From: Sulfobacillus sp. | GTDB lineage: Bacteria > Bacillota > Sulfobacillia > Sulfobacillales > Sulfobacillaceae | DNA length: 64,000 nucleotides | Direction of reading: 5' to 3' | Assembly (NCBI GenBank): GCA_027309085.1 | Contig: DAIDDL010000007.1 | Location: 1-64,000 of the forward strand | In this document: piece by piece, positions 7,552 through 16,419 of the stretch | Position numbering within the stretch: position 1 is the first letter of the stretch | Layout: every line of letters starts with the position of its first letter | Position numbers and translations under genes: made by a program | Notes under the pieces: model-generated | Database searches by the model: none | Seen by the model: only the letters and a program-made list of their open reading frames with translations | Told to the model about the DNA's origin: nothing

Positions 7552-8538
7552 TTATTTTTCCGTCAGGGGATAGAAGCAGGTAGGTGACAGTGTTGATGCG
7601 CACCCTTTGCCGTGGTGTTTGGACTGGTATAACGCTTCGTCGGCATGATGATACAGATCTTGAAAACGCCGGCCGTTTTCGGGATATTGTGCAATACCGC
7701 CCGATAGCCCGAATGCAAAGGAGGAAGGCGGGACGGCATCTGCCATGCTGCGCAGACGGCTGATGACGTGGTCAAGGCTTGAGGCTAATGGGAGCCAGAG
7801 TCCGAATTCGTCGCCGCCGATGCGGGCCAGACCGTCCTGGGCACGGATCAGAGAACGCCACCGGGTGGCAATATGCTTCAGCAGTTGGTCTCCGGTCGGG
7901 TGCCCGTAGTGGTCGTTGACGGCTTTGAAACTGTCCAGATCCAAAATCACGAGCAGTCCGGGCTCGTGCGGGTAGAGTTGGTCATGGCGTTCGATGAGCT
8001 CTTCCAAGCCTCTGCGGTTTAACAAGCCGGTCAGCGGGTCCTTGTAAGCGTACACCATGAGGTCGGCGACCTTCTGCGTTTTCTGGTCAATTTCCCGGTG
8101 CAAGCTCTCATTATAACTGTCCAAGGCACTAGCAACGTCCCAGAGCCAGCGTGTGCGGACCAGGCTTAATGGCGGCAACTGGTCGCCCCACTGCTTGTGA
8201 ACATGGTGATAGGCGGGGAAGTATTCATTGAACACCGCAATAAACAAGGAGGGATTGAGGTGCGCTCGCATATGGGCAATGCCCATCTGGCGGCTTGCTT
8301 CCCCTGATGACTGCAGGCGCGGGTCCTGGGACAGTGTGTGGAAGTGTCCCTGCAGCATTTCGACGAATCTGTCCCAGCTCACCGTCTCAGCAATGCTGCG
8401 CAATAGAGAATGAGATCTTACGGTCACAATGGCACGCTGCACAAACTGCTGGTGAACCGCATGCAGTCCGCTCTGGTGCTGTTCCCAGACCAGCTGATCG
8501 GTGTCGCTCCACAAGAATAGGGGATTGCTGGATACCAT
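7552..8538 (-). CDS. Globin-coupled diguanylate cyclase (GGDEF)
   Basis: A predicted heme sensor fused to an enzyme making cyclic di-GMP. The N-terminal half (about 15-150) has the globin-coupled-sensor pattern SRQMGIAHMRAHLNPSLF, with His89 as the likely proximal heme ligand. A coiled linker (about 140-165) leads to a GGDEF domain starting at DPLTGLLNRRG. The active motif GGDEF is at 241-245 and an inhibitory I-site RAQD at 232-235, so the cyclase looks active and product-inhibited. The start at ATG 8538 has GGAG upstream; an in-frame ATG at 8571 lacks one. O2 or NO sensing is inferred from the family. Confidence 0.8.
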   Translation of the reverse strand: MVSSNPLFLWSDTDQLVWEQHQSGLHAVHQQFVQRAIVTVRSHSLLRSIAETVSWDRFVEMLQGHFHTLSQDPRLQSSGEASRQMGIAHMRAHLNPSLFIAVFNEYFPAYHHVHKQWGDQLPPLSLVRTRWLWDVASALDSYNESLHREIDQKTQKVADLMVYAYKDPLTGLLNRRGLEELIERHDQLYPHEPGLLVILDLDSFKAVNDHYGHPTGDQLLKHIATRWRSLIRAQDGLARIGGDEFGLWLPLASSLDHVISRLRSMADAVPPSSFAFGLSGGIAQYPENGRRFQDLYHHADEALYQSKHHGKGCASTLSPTCFYPLTEK

Positions 8539-8672
8539 GACTGCTCCATTCTTCAGATTGATAGTTGACATTTAGAGTCTTCGATTCCGTTTATAATGTT
8601 TTTAATCATGTCACGTATTCTTGGAAATAGCAAGATATGGAAAACCCATTAATCTGGCCACACACTGTCCGA

Positions 8673-8701
8673 TTGCCGTATCCGGTGGTTTATGGTAAGG
8701 T
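8673..8701 (+). promoter_or_regulatory. Candidate sigma-A promoter for the S-box transcript
   Basis: TTGCCG (8673-8678) and TAAGGT (8696-8701) are separated by 17 bp. Initiation would fall just before the riboswitch P1 stem at about 8720, the expected arrangement. It was called by eye. Confidence 0.4.
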
Positions 8702-8718
8702 ACAGTAAAATTGTTTCA

Positions 8719-8835
8719 CCTCTTATCGAGAGTGGCGGAGGGACTGGCCCGATGAAGCCCGGCAACCCCCAGAAAGCATATTCTGGCGGGTGCTAATTCC
8801 TGAAAGACGCAGGTCTTTCGAGATGAGAGGGAACG
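8719..8835 (+). ncRNA. SAM-I (S-box) riboswitch
   Basis: The leader carries the S-box core: TCTTATCGAGAG at 8721-8732, GGCGGAGGGACTGGCCCGAT around 8734-8753, GAAGCCCGGCAACC around 8754-8767, then the variable P3/P4 hairpins and the closing GAGATGAGAGGG. SAM binding stabilises the aptamer and lets the terminator just downstream form, switching off the following trans-sulfuration gene when SAM is plentiful. This is established behaviour for S-box leaders. Confidence 0.93.
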
Positions 8836-8873
8836 GGTTTTTGCGGCCCTCTCCCTCGGTGGGGGTTTTTTTA
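8823..8873 (+). terminator. S-box expression-platform terminator
   Basis: GAGAGGG can pair with CCCTCTC, and CCCTC with GGGGG immediately before a run of seven T (8867-8873). These lie between the aptamer and the start codon at 8896, as expected for SAM-controlled attenuation. Confidence 0.7.
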
Positions 8874-8895
8874 TGGGAATAAGGAGGCGGGTCTT

Positions 8896-10083
8896 ATGGC
8901 GGCTGGGTGGCGGCGCAACACTTTGATGGTACATGCAGGAGATGGAATGTTTGGGGATCTGGAACCGACGGCACTGCCTATCTACCCCGCGACGAGTTTT
9001 CGGTCGCGCTCAGCGGAATCACTGGACCAATTGATGGCAGGCCAAAGGCAGGGGTTCTCGTATGCGCGCCATGGCAATCCCAATGTTGATGCCTTGGTGG
9101 AGGCCATGATGCGGCTGGAGGGGACCGAAACTGGCATTGCGACGGGGTCGGGAATGGCGGCCATAGATGCGGCGCTGTACGCTTCCGGACTGGCTGTAGG
9201 TGACCGGGTGCTGGTGTCTCAGGATGTCTACGGGGCGTCTCTCAGCTTGCTGTCCACGATTTGGCGCGAGGCTGGTGTCGAAGTGATCGTCGCGGACTTG
9301 ACGGAGGCGGGGTTCTTCGCATCACAGCTGGAGCAGTCGCAGCCTAAGGCCGTTCTGGTGGAGACCATTTCCAATCCGCTGCTTAAAGTCCTCGACATTC
9401 CCGCCATGAGTCGGCTGGCTCATGACGCAGGTGCACAGATGATTGTGGACAACACATTTGCGACTCCAGTCATGTGTCGCCCTGCCGAGTGGGGAGCTGA
9501 CTTGGTCGTGCACAGTGCGACCAAGTATCTGGGAGGACACGGTGATGCCATGGGCGGGGTTGTTCTCGGACGCCATGAGCATCAAGACCGGCTGCACCAG
9601 TACCTCAAGCTTAGGGGAGCGGTTCTTGGGCCCTTTGAGGCATGGCTGATTCACCGGGGGCTTCGGACGTTGGGGGTCCGCTTTGAGCGTCAGAGCGCCA
9701 ATGCCAAGCGCGTGGCCAAGATGCTGTATGACTCGGGGCTCTTTGCCCATGTGTATTATCCTTTGCTGGAAGACCACCCGACGTACACCACGGCGCGGAA
9801 GGTGCTGGGGGATATCTTGGGGGGAGCTGTGGTTACACTGGACCTCAAGGGAGGGAAAAACGAGGTTTTCCGCTTTATCGACCATTTGGAATTGGTCGCC
9901 TCGGCCACCACAGTGGGCGATATCTATTCGCTGTGCTTATATCCGCTCATTGCCTCCCACCGCAATCAAACTCGGGAAGAAAGGGCCAAGATGGGCATTT
10001 CAGATGCCACAGTCCGAATATCTGTGGGTCTGGAAGATCCGGAAGACATCGCATTGGATATTATCAAGGCCGCGACGGTTTAG
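8896..10083 (+). CDS. PLP-dependent trans-sulfuration enzyme (cystathionine gamma-synthase/lyase family)
   Basis: A 395-residue Cys/Met-metabolism PLP enzyme. It shows YARHGNPN (56-63; PLP phosphate and Tyr contacts), GSGMAAIDAAL, VDNTFATP (185-191) and the PLP lysine K210 in SATKYLGGHGD. The C-terminal substrate-carboxylate region includes SHRNQTREER and RISVGLEDPEDI. The family includes cystathionine gamma-synthase, cystathionine beta- and gamma-lyase, O-acetylhomoserine sulfhydrylase and methionine gamma-lyase; sequence alone does not separate them reliably. The S-box upstream favours a methionine biosynthetic role (gamma-synthase). ATG 8896 follows AAGGAGG. Confidence 0.88.
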   Translation: MAAGWRRNTLMVHAGDGMFGDLEPTALPIYPATSFRSRSAESLDQLMAGQRQGFSYARHGNPNVDALVEAMMRLEGTETGIATGSGMAAIDAALYASGLAVGDRVLVSQDVYGASLSLLSTIWREAGVEVIVADLTEAGFFASQLEQSQPKAVLVETISNPLLKVLDIPAMSRLAHDAGAQMIVDNTFATPVMCRPAEWGADLVVHSATKYLGGHGDAMGGVVLGRHEHQDRLHQYLKLRGAVLGPFEAWLIHRGLRTLGVRFERQSANAKRVAKMLYDSGLFAHVYYPLLEDHPTYTTARKVLGDILGGAVVTLDLKGGKNEVFRFIDHLELVASATTVGDIYSLCLYPLIASHRNQTREERAKMGISDATVRISVGLEDPEDIALDIIKAATV

Positions 10084-10090
10084 TGCAGAC

Positions 10091-10122
10091 AAAAAAACAG
10101 GAAGGGGGGAAGCCCTTCCTGT
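10091..10122 (-). terminator. Rho-independent terminator of the suf operon
   Basis: ACAGGAAGGG (10097-10106) pairs with CCCTTCCTGT (10113-10122). Read on the minus strand the hairpin is followed by seven T (plus-strand A run 10091-10097). It lies just past the Rieske gene stop and also serves the gap after the plus-strand PLP gene. Confidence 0.85.
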
Positions 10123-10125
10123 CCT

Positions 10126-10437
10126 TCAGTCGATTTCGATGAAAATATCCCGGCCCTCCTGCTTAACTGGGAAGGTCCGGATGGGCGCATAGGCAGGAAA
10201 ATGCCGGGCCTCGCCTGTACGGACATCAAACTGGCCGCCGTGGCGCGGGCAGTGAATCGTGTAGCCCTCCAAATCACCCTCGACCAGCGAGGCCTCTGCG
10301 TGGGAACACAGGTCGTCCGTAGCGTAATATTCTCCGTTGATCCAGTACAGCGCAATATCATCATCTTCCATCGCGACCAGGAAAGGCTGGCGGGGAAGGA
10401 TTTCTTCCACAGAAGCGACGCGTACCCACTTGCCCAC
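10126..10437 (-). CDS. Rieske [2Fe-2S] ferredoxin-like protein of the suf operon
   Basis: A 103-residue single-domain Rieske ferredoxin. Cluster ligands are C44 and H46 in CSH and C63 and H66 in CPRHGG, spaced as in NirD/dioxygenase-type ferredoxins. It is the last gene of the sufCDSUB transcript: its GTG start directly abuts the sufB stop, so translation is probably coupled. Rieske genes accompany suf operons in several lineages, where a role in electron supply to cluster assembly is suggested but not established. Confidence 0.85.
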   Translation of the reverse strand: MGKWVRVASVEEILPRQPFLVAMEDDDIALYWINGEYYATDDLCSHAEASLVEGDLEGYTIHCPRHGGQFDVRTGEARHFPAYAPIRTFPVKQEGRDIFIEID

Positions 10438-11838
10438 CTAGCCAATAGCCCCTTCCATTTCGAACTTGATGAGGCGGTTCATTTCGACCGCAAACTCCAT
10501 CGGCAATTCTCTGGTAAATGGCTCGATGAACCCGAGGATGATGAGCCGCGTGGCTTCCTCTTCCGTGAGGCCCCGAGCGGTTAGGTAAAACAGCTGTTCC
10601 TCGCTGACTTTGGTCACGGTGGCTTCATGCTCCATCTCGGCATGGCTGGTTTCGACTTCAGTGTAGGGAACGGTGTCATTGACTGATTCGTTGTCCATCA
10701 GCAGCGTGTCGCACTTCACGTTGGACTTGGCGCCGATCGCACTTTTGTCAAAGTGCACCAGACCGCGGTAAGTTGTTTTGCCGCCATGCTGGCTAATAGA
10801 CTTGGAGACAATAGTGGACGTGGTATTGGGAGCCATATGCACCATTTTGGCGCCCGTGTCCTGGTGCTGATTGTGCCCGGCGACCGCGATGGACAGCACG
10901 CTGCCCCGGGCGCCCTCGCCCATCAGATACACAGAAGGATACTTCATGGTGGCCTTGGAGCCAATGTTGCCATCGACCCACTCCATGGTCGCATTCTTAT
11001 ACGCCACCGCCCGCTTGGTGACCAGGTTATAAACGTTCGAGGCCCAGTTCTGCACGGTCGTGTAGCGCATGCGTGCGCCTTCCTTGACGAGGATTTCCAC
11101 CACAGCCGAATGCAGCGACTCCGAGTTGTAGCTGGGAGCTGTGCAACCTTCAACATAGTGTCCGAAGGAGTTGTCTTCGGCAATAATCAAGGTCCGCTCG
11201 AACTGTCCCATGTTTTCGGAGTTTATCCGGAAATAGGCTTGCAGGGGGATATCGCAGCTAACCCCCTTGGGAATATAGACAAAGGAGCCGCCCGACCAGA
11301 CCGCCGAGTTTAGGGCTGCAAATTTGTTGTCCTCGGGCGGCACCACGGTCCCGAAATATTCACGGAAGAGTTCCGGGTATTCCCGCAGGGCCGAGTCAGT
11401 GTCCGTAAAGATGATGCCCTTGTCCTGCAAGTCCTTGTGAATGCTGTGATAGACTACTTCCGATTCATACTGGGCCGAGACGCCAGCTAGAAACTTCTTT
11501 TCTGCTTCGGGAATCCCCAAACGTTCGAAGGTGTCTTTGATCGCTTTCGGTACATCTTCCCACGTTCGCCCTTGGTTTTCGGACGGCCGCACGTAGTAGA
11601 CAATTTTTTCAAAATCCAGTTGGCTGAGGTCGGCACCCCAGTGCTGCATGGGCTTCTTGTAAAACACGTCGAGGGAATGCAGGCGGAAGTCCAACATCCA
11701 CTTGGGCTCCTTCTTGATGCGGGAGATCTCTTCAACAGTCTCTCTGCGCAATCCCTGGGCGAATTTGAGAACGCTGACATCCCCGTCATTGAAGCCATAC
11801 TGGTATTCTTCGTTCACCATTGTTGGTTTGCTGGCCAC
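10438..11838 (-). CDS. sufB: Fe-S cluster assembly scaffold SufB
   Basis: A 466-residue SufB, the core scaffold of the SufBC2D complex on which Fe-S clusters are built. The long right-handed beta-helix region carries SufB hallmarks: [51 protein letters not shown] and [13 protein letters not shown], with the conserved Cys of KCDTLL. GTG 11838 follows AAGGAGGG. It sits between sufU and the Rieske gene, within the usual Firmicute suf order. Confidence 0.95.
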   Translation of the reverse strand: MASKPTMVNEEYQYGFNDGDVSVLKFAQGLRRETVEEISRIKKEPKWMLDFRLHSLDVFYKKPMQHWGADLSQLDFEKIVYYVRPSENQGRTWEDVPKAIKDTFERLGIPEAEKKFLAGVSAQYESEVVYHSIHKDLQDKGIIFTDTDSALREYPELFREYFGTVVPPEDNKFAALNSAVWSGGSFVYIPKGVSCDIPLQAYFRINSENMGQFERTLIIAEDNSFGHYVEGCTAPSYNSESLHSAVVEILVKEGARMRYTTVQNWASNVYNLVTKRAVAYKNATMEWVDGNIGSKATMKYPSVYLMGEGARGSVLSIAVAGHNQHQDTGAKMVHMAPNTTSTIVSKSISQHGGKTTYRGLVHFDKSAIGAKSNVKCDTLLMDNESVNDTVPYTEVETSHAEMEHEATVTKVSEEQLFYLTARGLTEEEATRLIILGFIEPFTRELPMEFAVEMNRLIKFEMEGAIG

Positions 11839-11880
11839 TATAATCCCTCCTTAGATAATGAGTTGCTGTTGTTGCTGGGC

Positions 11881-12309
11881 TTACGGTGATTCCTGAGGTT
11901 CAGCGAAAGCCTTTTCTAAAGCATTGTGTGCTAATGTGGCGCATTTGACGCGGCTCGGGAATTGGGACACTCCGTGGAGAGATTCCAGATCCCCTAGGGC
12001 AACCGATGATGTTCCCCCTGTGACAAACAGCTTGAAATTTTTAGCAAGGTCCAGAGCCTCGCTAACCGGACGTCCGATGACCGCTTCCATCAACATTGAG
12101 GCCGAAGCCATGCTGATCGAACAGCCTTGTCCGCTGAAACGGATGTCCTCAATGACGCCGTCGTGAACGAGGAGTTCGAGCTGAATTTGGTCCCCGCAAG
12201 TCGGGTTGAGCATCCCGACCACTTGGGTCGGATGTGCCAGATGGCCAAAATATCGCGGCGCCTGGTTATGATCCAGAATGGTTTCCCGGTATATATCATC
12301 CAAGTTCAT
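11881..12309 (-). CDS. sufU: Zinc-dependent sulfurtransferase/scaffold SufU
   Basis: A 142-residue IscU-like SufU. Conserved cysteines C38 (NPTCGD, with D40), C63 (GQGCSIS) and C123 (RVKCATLA) bind zinc and accept persulfide sulfur from SufS. The SufU-specific insertion between the second and third Cys is present (region 80-115). Its ATG overlaps the sufS stop as ATGA, so the two partner proteins are translationally coupled. Confidence 0.95.
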   Translation of the reverse strand: MNLDDIYRETILDHNQAPRYFGHLAHPTQVVGMLNPTCGDQIQLELLVHDGVIEDIRFSGQGCSISMASASMLMEAVIGRPVSEALDLAKNFKLFVTGGTSSVALGDLESLHGVSQFPSRVKCATLAHNALEKAFAEPQESP

Positions 12310-13529
12310 CGTCTGAAATACCTCTTTGTCTCCTCAGTGGCCTCTATGAGAGCGTCAATGTCGCGCTCGCTGTTATAGAGGTAAAAGCTGGCTCGGGCCG
12401 TGGCGCCCACATCCAGCCAGTGCATCAGCGGCTGGGCGCAATGATGTCCGGCCCGGATAGCCACACCCCGCGAATCAAACACCTGGGCCACATCATGAGG
12501 GTGGATTCCGACTACGTTAAAAGCTACTACACTGGTCCGGGGAGACGGCGGCCCGTAGACATTTACCCCGCTGATCTGGGCCAGACGCCGGTACGCTTCC
12601 TCGGCCATCTGCTTGCTGTGCTGCTCGATCCGGTGCATGCCGACGGTATTGAGGTAATCTACGGCGACCCCCAATCCAATGGCGCCGGCAATGTGCGGGG
12701 TGCCGCCCTCAAATTTAGCGGGGAGTTCAGCCCATGTGGCGGAGTCCCGGTCTACGTACGCAATCATCTCTCCGCCAAACATGACGGGGTCGGCGGCATC
12801 CAACAGGCTGCTTTTGCCCCAGAGCACGCCAATGCCTGTCGGGCCCAGCATTTTGTGGCCCGAGAAGGCTAGGAAATCAGCGTCCCAGGCCTGCACGTCG
12901 GTGGGCTGGTGGGGCACGGACTGGGCTCCGTCGACGACCATGATGGCGCCGGCTTGGTGGGCCAGTCGGGCGACTTCACGAATGGGGTTGATGGTCCCCA
13001 GAACATTTGACACAGCGGACAGGGCGACGATGCGGGTCCGGTCCGACAACTGCCGCTGCACACTGCCCACCGTAACCGTGCCGTCCTCTTCCATGTCCAC
13101 GTAGCGCAGAAGGGCACCGGTGCGCTTGGCCAACTGCTGCCAGGGAATCAGATTGGAGTGGTGCTCCATGGGGGAGATGACAATTTCATCGCCTGCCTCC
13201 AGAAATTTGTCCCCCCAGGCCCTGGCCACCGTATTCAGGCTCTCAGTGGTGCCCCGGGTAAATATGACCTCTTCCGGGCCGCGGGCATTGATAAACTGGG
13301 CAATATTGGCGCGGGCGCCCTCCATGGCGGTGGTGGCTTCCTCCGCCAGCGTGTGCGCGCTGCGCAGCACATTGGCATTCATGGTTTCGTAATAATGCGT
13401 TAGACTGTCAATGACGATCTGAGGCTTTTGTGACGTGGCCGCAGAATCCAGATAGACAAGCCGGTGGCCATTGATAGGACGGTTGAAAATGGGAAAGTCT
13501 TCTGAAACGTCTACCAGAGCGCTTATCAT
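12306..13529 (-). CDS. sufS: Cysteine desulfurase SufS
   Basis: A 407-residue group II cysteine desulfurase releasing sulfur from cysteine as an enzyme persulfide. PLP lysine K226 lies in FSGHKMLGPTG and the catalytic C364 in RAGHHCAQPLM. MEHHSNLIPW (121-130) and VDGAQSVPH (199-207) are typical. It overlaps sufD by ATGA and sufU by ATGA. SufU, encoded next, is its expected sulfur acceptor. Confidence 0.95.
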   Translation of the reverse strand: MISALVDVSEDFPIFNRPINGHRLVYLDSAATSQKPQIVIDSLTHYYETMNANVLRSAHTLAEEATTAMEGARANIAQFINARGPEEVIFTRGTTESLNTVARAWGDKFLEAGDEIVISPMEHHSNLIPWQQLAKRTGALLRYVDMEEDGTVTVGSVQRQLSDRTRIVALSAVSNVLGTINPIREVARLAHQAGAIMVVDGAQSVPHQPTDVQAWDADFLAFSGHKMLGPTGIGVLWGKSSLLDAADPVMFGGEMIAYVDRDSATWAELPAKFEGGTPHIAGAIGLGVAVDYLNTVGMHRIEQHSKQMAEEAYRRLAQISGVNVYGPPSPRTSVVAFNVVGIHPHDVAQVFDSRGVAIRAGHHCAQPLMHWLDVGATARASFYLYNSERDIDALIEATEETKRYFRR

Positions 13530-14812
13530 TCCGCCAACTTCCCTTCAACAGACTCCCAGACAGAATTCCTTAAGATTTCCAAAGGAATGGCTTCAATAAC
13601 CGGAGCTAAAAATCCGTGTACGAATAAACGGGTGGCCGCCGCCTCGGATAAGCCGCGGGCCATCAAGTAGAACAAAGCGACTTTGTCTATGGGGCCAGTG
13701 CTTGCCGAGTGGGCGGCGTAGACATCATTCTCATTGATCAGCAGCGAGGGAACGGCGTCTGCCCGCGCAGCATCAGACAGCATCAGGGTTTGTTCTTTCT
13801 GGCGGCCATCCGACTGAATGGCTCCCGGCCTGATGTCTGTCACGCCCGTGAATGAGCTCCGGGCCCGGTCTGTCATGACGCCCTTAGCCACAATATTGCT
13901 GTTCGTGTGGGGAGCTGCATGAATGATCCGGGTATCAAAATCCTGCCGTTGCGAACGGCTCCCAAAAAACACCATAGTGTTTGTACTGTGCGCGCCCGGC
14001 TCCACGAGCCGGGTTTTATCGGTGGCAACCGTCAGGCCGCCTCCAAATTCGCCGATGCTCCAGTCCACGTTCGCATCGTGGTGAACCTCCGCTTGGCGCC
14101 GGATAAACACTTCCGTATTGGGCGAAAGGTTTTGCAAAGACCCATAGTGGATGTGGGCGCCCTCCTCCGCAAGTATTTCCACACCGCCCGTGAATAGAAG
14201 CTTCTCGTCTCCGGCGGAGGAAACATAGCGCTCGATCACCGTGACCCGGCTGTTGGGGCCGGCAAGAATCAGGGTGCGGGGCACGAATCGGCGGGCCCGC
14301 GTGCTGTCGGCGTAATGTAAAATAAGAATGGGCGACAAAACTTTGACATCGGCGGGGATGTGGATAAATGCCCCGCTATCCCACATCGCGGCATTCAGGG
14401 CCTCCGCGCGGTTGGCGGGCTCATCCATAATATGCCCCAATAAAGGCTCCACCAATTGTCGCTGCTCTGTGACTGCTGAAGCCAGGGGAGCCACGATCAC
14501 GCCTTGGCGGGCGGCATCGTCCAGAAAGGCCAGTTCCTGCAACTCACCATTAGCAAAAGCAATATACGCAGGAGACTTCACCGTATCCAGCAACGATTGT
14601 GGAACGCTGCTGGGTGACGTGGGGAAGCCCAGAGGGATAAGGTCTAGGTGGCGCCCCCGCAGGGGAGTCTTCTGGCGTTCAGGCCAGGCAAGATCGGCCA
14701 ACAAGTCCATGTGGTGCTGGCGCATGTCCGTTACCCATTGCGGATCATTCTGCCGGAGGGCAATCAATTCCCGCAGGTCAGCGACCCATTTAACATCAGT
14801 GGATGTGCTCAT
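13526..14812 (-). CDS. sufD: Fe-S cluster assembly protein SufD
   Basis: A 428-residue SufD, SufB's paralogue and partner in the SufBC2D scaffold. It shows the beta-helix repeats and C-terminal SufBD signature (DARADAVPSLLINENDVYAAHSAS, in pieces; FYLMARGLSEAAATRLFVHGF). ATG 14812 is chosen over an upstream in-frame start because GAGGAGGG precedes it, giving an 11-bp gap after sufC. Confidence 0.93.
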   Translation of the reverse strand: MSTSTDVKWVADLRELIALRQNDPQWVTDMRQHHMDLLADLAWPERQKTPLRGRHLDLIPLGFPTSPSSVPQSLLDTVKSPAYIAFANGELQELAFLDDAARQGVIVAPLASAVTEQRQLVEPLLGHIMDEPANRAEALNAAMWDSGAFIHIPADVKVLSPILILHYADSTRARRFVPRTLILAGPNSRVTVIERYVSSAGDEKLLFTGGVEILAEEGAHIHYGSLQNLSPNTEVFIRRQAEVHHDANVDWSIGEFGGGLTVATDKTRLVEPGAHSTNTMVFFGSRSQRQDFDTRIIHAAPHTNSNIVAKGVMTDRARSSFTGVTDIRPGAIQSDGRQKEQTLMLSDAARADAVPSLLINENDVYAAHSASTGPIDKVALFYLMARGLSEAAATRLFVHGFLAPVIEAIPLEILRNSVWESVEGKLAE

Positions 14813-14822
14813 TGGACCCTCC

Positions 14823-15590
14823 TCACTGCACCTGATCGAGCAATGCGGTGCGTACCCATTCGTATCCTCGGGATTCAAGCTCCTCCGCCAGGTGATAGTC
14901 TCCCGACTTCACAATCCGGCCATCGATCATAATGTGCACCACGTCAGGCTTGACATACGAGAGAATGCGCTGGTAGTGAGTGATCAGCAAAACGCCAAAG
15001 TTGGATCCCGCCAGGGAGTTGACCCCTTTCGCCACGACTTTGATCGCGTCAATATCCAAACCGGAATCGATTTCATCCAGAATGGCAATCCGCGGTTCCA
15101 GCATGAGCATTTGCAAAATTTCATTGCGCTTCTTTTCCCCGCCGGAAAAACCTTCATTAAGATACCGGTTGGAGAATTTTGGATCCATTTCTAGAAATTT
15201 CATGGTGGCATCCAGCTTATCCCGGAATTCCTTCAAGGGGATCTGCTGACCCTCACCGCGCCGTGCATTGATGGCCGTGCGCAGAAAATTGGCGGTGGTG
15301 ACCCCGGAAATTTCACTGGGGTACTGCATGGCCAGAAAAAGACCAGCCCGGGCCCGCACATCCGTTTTCATGGCGAGCACGTCATGACCGTCTAGGAGAA
15401 CCTCTCCCTGAGTGACGGTATAGTGGGGGTGACCCATCAGCGTCTGGGCCAGCGACGTTTTGCCAGTGCCGTTGGGACCCATGACGGCATGAATCTCTCC
15501 GCCTTTAACGGTCAAATTCACGCCGTTTAAGATAGGTTTGTGATCAATTTCCACGTGCAAATCTTTTATCTCCAAGATTGGTGTTGACAT
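14823..15590 (-). CDS. sufC: Fe-S cluster assembly ATPase SufC
   Basis: A 255-residue ABC ATPase of the SUF system. Walker A is GPNGTGKT (38-45), the signature FSGGEKKR (148-155), and Walker B/D-loop LDEIDSGLD (171-179). The FSGGEKKRNE form is specific to SufC. It is cytoplasmic and drives conformational change of SufBD. It is the first gene of the operon, with GGAGGGG before ATG 15590. Confidence 0.95.
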   Translation of the reverse strand: MSTPILEIKDLHVEIDHKPILNGVNLTVKGGEIHAVMGPNGTGKTSLAQTLMGHPHYTVTQGEVLLDGHDVLAMKTDVRARAGLFLAMQYPSEISGVTTANFLRTAINARRGEGQQIPLKEFRDKLDATMKFLEMDPKFSNRYLNEGFSGGEKKRNEILQMLMLEPRIAILDEIDSGLDIDAIKVVAKGVNSLAGSNFGVLLITHYQRILSYVKPDVVHIMIDGRIVKSGDYHLAEELESRGYEWVRTALLDQVQ

Positions 15591-15618
15591 GGAACCCCTC
15601 CTGCCTTCAAACCGATTT

Positions 15619-15635
15619 CTGAGTAAATTACTCAG
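15619..15635. promoter_or_regulatory. Palindromic operator upstream of sufC
   Basis: CTGAGTAA-A-TTACTCAG is a perfect 8+8 palindrome around one base. It lies about 30 bp before sufC and just downstream of the candidate -10, so a bound repressor would block early transcription. The sequence type recalls Rrf2/IscR-family operators that control Fe-S operons. The regulator is not in the window and the assignment is inferred. Confidence 0.6.
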
Positions 15636-15646
15636 TATTCATATTT

Positions 15647-15674
15647 AGTGTATTCCACCGGTGGGAAAAGTCAA
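15647..15674 (-). promoter_or_regulatory. Candidate sigma-A promoter of the suf operon
   Basis: On the minus strand TTGACT (15669-15674) and TACACT (15647-15652) are 16 bp apart. Predicted initiation is at about 15640, next to the palindrome at 15619-15635. Confidence 0.6.
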
Positions 15675-15843
15675 CCGCTGAAATGTTGGGAGTTTCGGAT
15701 CAGCGTGGCAAAGAAGCGTCCGGCGGTACACGCCGGAGCGGAGCGTGAACCTAAAATTCTCGGACTGTTGGCAGGGGCCGAAGAGTCTAGATGGTGCATA
15801 AGCCATGGTATACTAAAAGAAAATAGGGGAAAGGAGGATCATC

Positions 15844-16353
15844 GTGATTAAGATCTTGCAGCCTCGGCTGTTTCTTGCCTCTATTTTTGATTTGGACCTC
15901 GTTTCCCTGCGTGCGCATGGTGTGCGCGGGTTGATCATGGATCTAGACAATACCTTGGTAGGATGGAACCGCCCCGACATGAGCCAGGAACTGACCGCGT
16001 GGTTTCAGGCAGTCCGGGCCCATGGTTTCAAAATGTGCATTGTTTCCAACAATATGACAGAACGGGTGGAGCAATTTTCTAAAAAATCTGGGGTGATGTC
16101 CATTCCCAAGGCCGCGAAACCCCGGCGCCGTTCATTTTGGCTGGCAATGAAGCGGATGGGAACCAACCACCACAATACCGCGGTCATTGGGGATCAGGTG
16201 TTTACGGACATTCTCGGGGGGAACCGTCTGCAGCTGTACACGATATTGGTTCATCCCATAGACGCCCATGAATATTGGACGACCCGGATTGTGCGGCGGC
16301 TCGAAAGGCATTTTGTCAGGAGGCCCCGCCTTCCACAAAGTTTTTCACACTGA
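15844..16353 (+). CDS. yqeG: YqeG-family HAD-IIIA phosphatase
   Basis: A 169-residue HAD phosphatase. Motif I is DLDNTL with D33 and D35, motif II the SNN at 68-70, motif III Lys in AKPRRR near 92, and motif IV GDQVFTD (D117, D122). This matches the YqeG family of Firmicutes, whose Gram-positive members usually lie near aroE/yqeH genes. The substrate is not settled. GTG 15844 has AAGGAGG a few bases upstream. It leads the run of plus-strand genes into the shikimate cluster. Confidence 0.88.
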   Translation: MIKILQPRLFLASIFDLDLVSLRAHGVRGLIMDLDNTLVGWNRPDMSQELTAWFQAVRAHGFKMCIVSNNMTERVEQFSKKSGVMSIPKAAKPRRRSFWLAMKRMGTNHHNTAVIGDQVFTDILGGNRLQLYTILVHPIDAHEYWTTRIVRRLERHFVRRPRLPQSFSH

Positions 16354-16419
16354 GACAATACTCGACAGATTCTTTGCCCCCTGTCCCCTTAGCATAGGAC
16401 CTAGGGAAGGGGGCGCACT

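Noticed and set aside
8714-8721. parS half-site-like TGTTTCAC upstream of the S-box
   Set aside because: Only one half of the 16-bp parS palindrome is present, so it is not a ParB site.
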